Shown here piece by piece: positions 13,370 to 16,437 of a DNA stretch of 16,437 nucleotides (its first letter is position 1; each line of letters starts with the position of its first letter). The notes beneath the pieces were generated by a model that searched no databases, had not been told where the DNA came from, and saw nothing but the letters and a program-made list of their open reading frames with translations. The translations under genes and the position numbers were made by a program. This DNA is from Candidatus Njordarchaeota archaeon (GTDB lineage Archaea > Thermoproteota > JANJXX01 > Panguiarchaeales > Panguiarchaeaceae): NCBI GenBank assembly GCA_029855985.1, contig JAGSHR010000088.1, positions 1-16,437 on the forward strand, written 5' to 3'.

Positions 13370-13603
13370 GTGAGGGAGACTTTAGAGTTTCTTCTTAAAA
13401 AGATAGATAATTTCCAGAAGGAGTTGGAAGAAGTCAGAATACTGGTTCTTAAGCTAATCGCCGATAGTTTGCCTGAAGAAGAATTGGATGAAGAAACTCT
13501 GAAGGCCCTTGAGAAAGACCTCCAAGACATGATAGAGGGGAAAGTGAAAACTCTTAGTGCAGGGGAATTTATTAAAGTGTTATCCGAGAATGAAGAAGAA
13601 TGA
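13370..13603 (+). CDS. Small antitoxin-like protein without a partner
   Basis: A 77-residue acidic protein starting at GTG 13370 after GGTGAT; a TTG at 13358 is in frame but lies at that binding site. Residues about 1-30 form a short coiled coil (RETLEFLLKKIDNFQKELEE). The end, EKDLQDMIEGKVKTLSAGEF, resembles the toxin-binding tail of archaeal and bacterial antitoxins paired with RelE/ParE or PIN toxins (a short xDIEEGxxxSLEEF-like pattern). No toxin follows: the next gene is on the other strand, 13 bases away. It could guard against a chromosomal toxin or be what is left of a pair. Moderate confidence in the gene, lower in the role. Confidence 0.65.
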   Translation: MRETLEFLLKKIDNFQKELEEVRILVLKLIADSLPEEELDEETLKALEKDLQDMIEGKVKTLSAGEFIKVLSENEEE

Positions 13604-13616
13604 ATATCCCTAGATA

Positions 13617-14483
13617 TTATTTACCTTCCATTATGTCCTCTCGAAGCTTGAATTGGAACAAATACGGATGTTTGATCATATTTTTGAATAACACTTGTTG
13701 AATGGTATTCTCGATCTCCTGAGAGATGGCATTGCCTTGGATGGCGTTCATTATTTCCTGAATGTGGTGTTTATTCAAGGAAAACCCAAGAGCCCGCAAT
13801 GTGGCTCGTTTAATAGCTTCTACTTGTTCAGTTGGATCCTCAAATAACCACCCCTTTAAATTGGCTACACTAGTAATTATTGTCTCAATAGTGTGAACTG
13901 TATCTTCAAAGCTTAGTACTTCCTTTGGATTCTGATGAAGGTAATATTCAACAAGGCCCCACTTGTGGAGTTCCTGAACCCAATGAATCAGAGTCCTTTT
14001 GTCAGTTCCAGCAACTTTCCCAATAGTCTTTAGGAGTAAACTTAGGGGCATTGTTTCATATAGTGAATTGTTGTGTGATACCTTGGAGATATCCAAAATC
14101 AACTCTATGATTATCTTCCTGATTTTCTCGGGGATACTGCTATTTGAATTCAAAAAGTCAATTAAGGATCTCACTGGATCCATAACAAGTGCTTTTTTAA
14201 TAGCTAGAATTTCCTCTATACTCGATGCTTCTCGCAGAGCAATCAGGGACAATAGAGCTTCAATCAGCGTTTTGTGGATAGCTCCCTTTTCTTGGGGATG
14301 ATACTTTTTTGAAAGAACCCTTAGAAGTGAGTATGCCTCTTTTGTGGTTCTAAGACTATGCACCTCAAGTTTCTTTGGTGAGTACATTTGGATATACAAG
14401 TTTTGTATTACTTCCTGAATTTTAAGTTCATTATTTGAAATAGCTCCCAAAAGCATCAAATATTCAATCAATGGGTCTTTCAT
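13617..14483 (-). CDS. Unknown all-helical protein with a possible winged helix
   Basis: A 288-residue soluble protein, almost wholly helical by composition. Residues about 145-180 (LSLLLKTIGKVAGTDKRTLI, HWVQELHKWGLVEYYL) resemble a helix-turn-helix of the winged type. Otherwise no motif, signal peptide or membrane helix is visible. ATG 14481-14483 is preceded by GGGGAAG, a moderate ribosome binding site, and a good TATA box (AAATATATTTATATTA on the minus strand, about 14516-14531) lies about 40 bases upstream. It is a single gene convergent with the small antitoxin-like gene. Codon use is AT-richer than the initiator gene. Function unknown. Confidence 0.75.
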   Translation of the reverse strand: MKDPLIEYLMLLGAISNNELKIQEVIQNLYIQMYSPKKLEVHSLRTTKEAYSLLRVLSKKYHPQEKGAIHKTLIEALLSLIALREASSIEEILAIKKALVMDPVRSLIDFLNSNSSIPEKIRKIIIELILDISKVSHNNSLYETMPLSLLLKTIGKVAGTDKRTLIHWVQELHKWGLVEYYLHQNPKEVLSFEDTVHTIETIITSVANLKGWLFEDPTEQVEAIKRATLRALGFSLNKHHIQEIMNAIQGNAISQEIENTIQQVLFKNMIKHPYLFQFKLREDIMEGK

Positions 14484-14717
14484 GCTCTCTTCCCCGAATA
14501 CTAGAAATATCTCATAATATAAATATATTTAACGGATTTTTGCCTTTAGATTTTAAATTTACAATTTCTTCTCATCTGTTAGTTGTAAAAAAAGTGCATG
14601 CTATCGTAACACATAGGAGGCTGTCTATTGCCGAAAAATTTTCAAGATTAGATTTTCTCTTTAAATTAAATAATATTTAAATTGTGACATCTTACCTATT
14701 ATTTTAGTGTTTGCTAT

Positions 14718-14915
14718 ATGGCCGAGTTGAGGGTGAAACTATGGCAATTGGAGGTGGAAGGTAAAGGACTTGATAGGCGAGAATTCACGCTTTTGGTCAT
14801 TGTAGTCGCTGTTGTGCTTCTCTACGCTCTCTATCGGTTACCTCTACTCCTTTTACTTGTTCCCACCATTCATCGGCTTCGCTTTCCCAGTCCTCTGCTA
14901 AAAGAGGTTCAATAA
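14718..14915 (+). CDS. Small single-helix membrane protein (overlaps an antisense gene)
   Basis: A 65-residue ORF. A charged N-terminal part (MAELRVKLWQLEVEGKGLDR) is followed by a long hydrophobic run (about 24-50, LLVIVVAVVLLYALYRLPLL) and a basic tail. The N-terminal 26 codons lie outside the antisense gene and still look protein-like, which supports it. No ribosome binding site is visible before ATG 14718; a TATA-like ATATTTAAAT (about 14669-14678) lies about 45 bases upstream. Its last 119 bases are antisense to the 55-residue gene. The hydrophobic run could be a mirror of charged codons on the other strand, so one of the two may be false. Confidence 0.45.
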   Translation: MAELRVKLWQLEVEGKGLDRREFTLLVIVVAVVLLYALYRLPLLLLLVPTIHRLRFPSPLLKEVQ

Positions 14916-14964
14916 GGCGTAGCATTACCTTGATGAATTCCTCTGTGTCCTTATCCTCTCTCAT
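14797..14964 (-). CDS. Small acidic protein, second gene of the coiled-coil operon
   Basis: A 55-residue protein (MREDKDTEEFIKVMLRLIEP, then LLAEDWESEADEWWEQVKG) with three Trp residues and strong negative charge. ATG 14962-14964 lies 10 bases after the stop of the upstream coiled-coil gene and follows GGGGAGAG. The frame is open upstream to 15021, but that part overlaps the upstream gene's end. It is likely co-expressed with the coiled-coil protein. Function unknown. Confidence 0.55.
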   Translation of the reverse strand: MREDKDTEEFIKVMLRLIEPLLAEDWESEADEWWEQVKGVEVTDRERREAQQRLQ

Positions 14965-14974
14965 GCTCTCTCCC

Positions 14975-15811
14975 CTACGGAAAATCAATATCGAAGTCTT
15001 CATCTCCCTTTTTCTTTTCAACGTATATTAGCCTTTTCTTTGCTCTATTTTTGGGTTTCTCCTCTTTGGTATCTTTGTTTGTCAATAGACGGCGGGTGAA
15101 TGGTGCAGTTTCTAAGCCCATTTTTAGGTTGGTCATTTTGATTTGTTGTGTTAGGAACGTGGCTATCTCTGTTAGAACTCCGGAGTGTAGGACTTTTAGG
15201 TTGTATATTTCGGTGGATAGTTCTTCGATGGAGCTTTTGAGCTGGTTAATTTCTCTTCTCAGTTCTTTGTTCTCAGTTGATAATTTTTGGTCGAAGGCCT
15301 TGATTTCGTTTAGGCGTTTCTCTATTTCTTCAAGTTGTCTATCCACCCTCTCGTTTAGCTCCATAAGAGAGTTCCTGATTTCTTTGTTCATCCTCTTGAC
15401 TTCGCTCATTATTTCTTCTTTAATGAGTTCTTTTAGTTCATCTTTGTCCCTGACAGTCATTATGAATAGTTTGTCTGAGCCGTAGGCTTTTTGGAGGTCT
15501 TCTTTTACTTTATGGTGGGCGGTGAAGAGGATTTCGAGGCCTCCCTTTTTCTCTTCGACTAACCCTTCCTTTACGAGTCTTTTCACGAATTGGTAAAATC
15601 TCATGTAGGTGGCTTTGTCGTTTGGGTCAAGGTCTCGGTTTGTTGCGTCGGCTACGAGTTCGATTAGCTCGAAAATGGATTTTGGCTCGTCGTCCAGTAG
15701 GAACTTTAGGGTGTAATATTTTTCCAAATCGGTATCTCGTCTTTTCTTCTTGGAGCGGACGAGGTAGTAGTTTATCATTCGGAGATACCGGTTGGACTTG
15801 GTTATTCCCAT
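14975..15811 (-). CDS. Winged-helix and long coiled-coil protein
   Basis: A 278-residue protein when started at ATG 15811, chosen for GAAGGTGG six bases upstream; an ATG at 15919 would add 36 mostly polar residues (a TATA-like ATAAAATTA lies about 22 bases before it, so a leaderless longer form is possible). Residues about 30-105 look like a winged helix (YYTLKFLLDDEPKSIFELIE ... RFYQFVKRLVKEGLVEEKKG). Residues about 120-220 are a continuous coiled coil (KDELKELIKEEIMSEVKRMN ... ELRREINQLKSSIEELSTEI). The tail is basic then acidic (KKRLIYVEKKKGDEDFDIDF). Such a layout suits a DNA-binding oligomer, for instance in plasmid partition or chromatin-like organisation; that is inference. It is followed by a small acidic gene in the same operon. 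Confidence 0.75.
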   Translation of the reverse strand: MGITKSNRYLRMINYYLVRSKKKRRDTDLEKYYTLKFLLDDEPKSIFELIELVADATNRDLDPNDKATYMRFYQFVKRLVKEGLVEEKKGGLEILFTAHHKVKEDLQKAYGSDKLFIMTVRDKDELKELIKEEIMSEVKRMNKEIRNSLMELNERVDRQLEEIEKRLNEIKAFDQKLSTENKELRREINQLKSSIEELSTEIYNLKVLHSGVLTEIATFLTQQIKMTNLKMGLETAPFTRRLLTNKDTKEEKPKNRAKKRLIYVEKKKGDEDFDIDFP

Positions 15812-16071
15812 TTTCTTCCACCTTCTCCCGTCTTCTCCCCTCTTTTTCTTCGGGGAAACCGAAGGATTTATTGAGGAACTATCAACTATTATTGTTTGGT
15901 TATCAGAGTTTAAGAACATTTAGAATAGATTATGATAATTTTATGCTCTGTTTAGTATTTCCCCTTTATAGTCATCTAAGAACAGGATTTTTTGTTGGGC
16001 TTGCTTTGTTTGGGTCAACATTTTTTACTTAGGGTTTGCTCTTTGGATTGGTCGTCGTCTTTCTATGTGGG
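15812..16071. other. Leader/intergenic region upstream of the coiled-coil gene
   Basis: No firm gene. It holds a TATA-like box on the minus strand (about 15935-15945), a hairpin CTTCGG-TTTCC-CCGAAG (about 15850-15866) in the leader of the 278-residue gene, and a 26-codon ORF (16021 down to 15941, MLTQTKQAQQKILFLDDYKG) without a ribosome binding site. Confidence 0.4.
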
Positions 16072-16218
16072 CTATCTTTTAGTTGGTCGTCCCTTACCCC
16101 GAGGCCCTCTCCTTGATGGTCGTCTCTTTTTTGTTAGCTCTCTCAGATACACCAAAACCAAAAATCCTAAAAACCAAATAAAGCCCCCAATCCAAAAGCC
16201 CAAATCAATGTTCTCCAA
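16072..16218 (-). CDS. 48-residue membrane protein with an Arg/Pro-rich tail
   Basis: Starts at TTG 16216-16218 after GGAGATGGGG (in the last codons of the upstream membrane gene) and reads LENIDLGFWIGGFIWFLGFL, then VLVYLRELTKKRRPSRRGPR and GKGRPTKR to TAG. Residues about 6-25 are one membrane helix; residues 26-48 are strongly basic with RP and GP repeats, somewhat like AT-hook sequence, and should face the cytoplasm. The start overlaps the 3' end of the upstream gene by 14 bases, so translation is coupled. The gene is too short for routine calling. Family not recognised. Confidence 0.6.
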   Translation of the reverse strand: MENIDLGFWIGGFIWFLGFLVLVYLRELTKKRRPSRRGPRGKGRPTKR

Positions 16219-16437
16219 AATACCCCATCTCCACCATTTCATCAATCAAGTCGTCCTCAAAAAGAGATCCTCCTGCTGAAAATCCAGTAGCAACAGACCT
16301 CATCACCTGTTGCCTATACCTAGGAACTCTTGGCCCACTAAATGTTAGTTTAGCCCCAATTTTCAGTGCCTTTAAAATGCTAGGTCTCCCCCTCTTTTGG
16401 AGTCTTTTGTATGCTCTAAACGTGTACAATACAAACC
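16205..16437 (-). CDS. Two-helix membrane protein, 3' part (gene crosses the circle joint)
   Basis: This is the C-terminal portion of the gene that begins at 296 on the left end. Bases 16320-16437 duplicate the left end. It encodes the basic stretch after the second membrane helix (RAYKRLQKRGRPSILKALK) and an acidic C-terminus ending GYFGEH before TGA at 16205-16207. A start inside the window at TTG 16429 would be an artefact of the linear cut. The next gene (16072-16218) starts inside its last codons in another frame. Confidence 0.75.
   Translation of the reverse strand, partial: FVLYTFRAYKRLQKRGRPSILKALKIGAKLTFSGPRVPRYRQQVMRSVATGFSAGGSLFEDDLIDEMVEMGYFGEH
16320..16437. repeat. Terminal direct repeat, right copy (circle overlap)
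   Basis: Second copy of bases 1-118, with no mismatch seen. See the left copy for the interpretation. Confidence 0.93.

Noticed and set aside
13222..13530. 102-codon minus-strand ORF opposite the antitoxin-like gene
   Set aside because: Ser-rich mirror sequence of an acidic coiled-coil gene on the plus strand; no start signals.
15051..15485. 144-codon plus-strand ORF
   Set aside because: Ser/Leu-rich shadow of the coiled-coil coding sequence on the minus strand.
15992..16279. 95-codon plus-strand ORF near the right end
   Set aside because: Low-complexity product, opposite two better-supported minus-strand genes, and no ribosome binding site.

Overview
The window is almost certainly a complete small circular plasmid from a hyperthermophilic archaeon, most probably of the order Thermococcales. 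Bases 1-118 are repeated exactly at 16320-16437, so the sequence reads as a circle of 16,319 bp cut at an arbitrary point. One gene runs across the cut. The archaeal assignment rests on an Orc1/Cdc6-type initiator, TATA-box promoters, GGAGGTGAT-type ribosome binding sites, frequent GTG/TTG starts and an RHH/PIN toxin-antitoxin pair. The genus is inferred; I see no rRNA, tRNA or integrase.

Backbone, left part (1-2273): the 5' part of a membrane protein gene (296 down to 1, continuing at the right end), a VapBC-like RHH antitoxin/PIN toxin pair on the minus strand (394-1204), a divergent unknown winged-helix-like gene (1518-2051) and a small membrane ORF (2094-2273). A non-coding or decayed stretch (2274-2863) follows, with a helically phased 10-bp repeat array and gene remnants. 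It looks like a border between backbone and cargo.

Cargo (2864-10298): an AT-richer gene cluster for a ribosomally made, modified peptide (RiPP). A MATE exporter (minus strand) diverges from a 53-residue precursor that carries two identical 13-residue cores (LPATCTTKRAKRP) encoded by a perfect 41-bp direct repeat. Next on the plus strand come a radical SAM/SPASM peptide maturase, a cytoplasmic beta-propeller-like protein and a YcaO enzyme with a C-terminal PxPxP motif. Convergent to these is a minus-strand operon: ABC-2 permease, winged-helix regulator, ABC ATPase. A plausible reading is that the radical SAM enzyme and YcaO modify the Cys/Thr-rich core, and one or both transporters export the product or give self-protection. 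This cluster is the most interesting content of the window.

Replication (10711-12750): a minus-strand Orc1/Cdc6 gene sits next to an 830-bp non-coding region with CCACTTCY-type iterons, a perfect 29-bp inverted repeat with arms 273 bp apart and an AT-rich centre. This is the likely origin.

Backbone, right part (12753-16319): two coiled-coil/winged-helix proteins, a lone antitoxin-like small protein, an all-helical unknown protein with a possible winged helix, a pair of small genes overlapping in antisense, and a cluster of small membrane proteins (including the gene across the cut) leading into a coiled-coil protein. Most of these are unknown.
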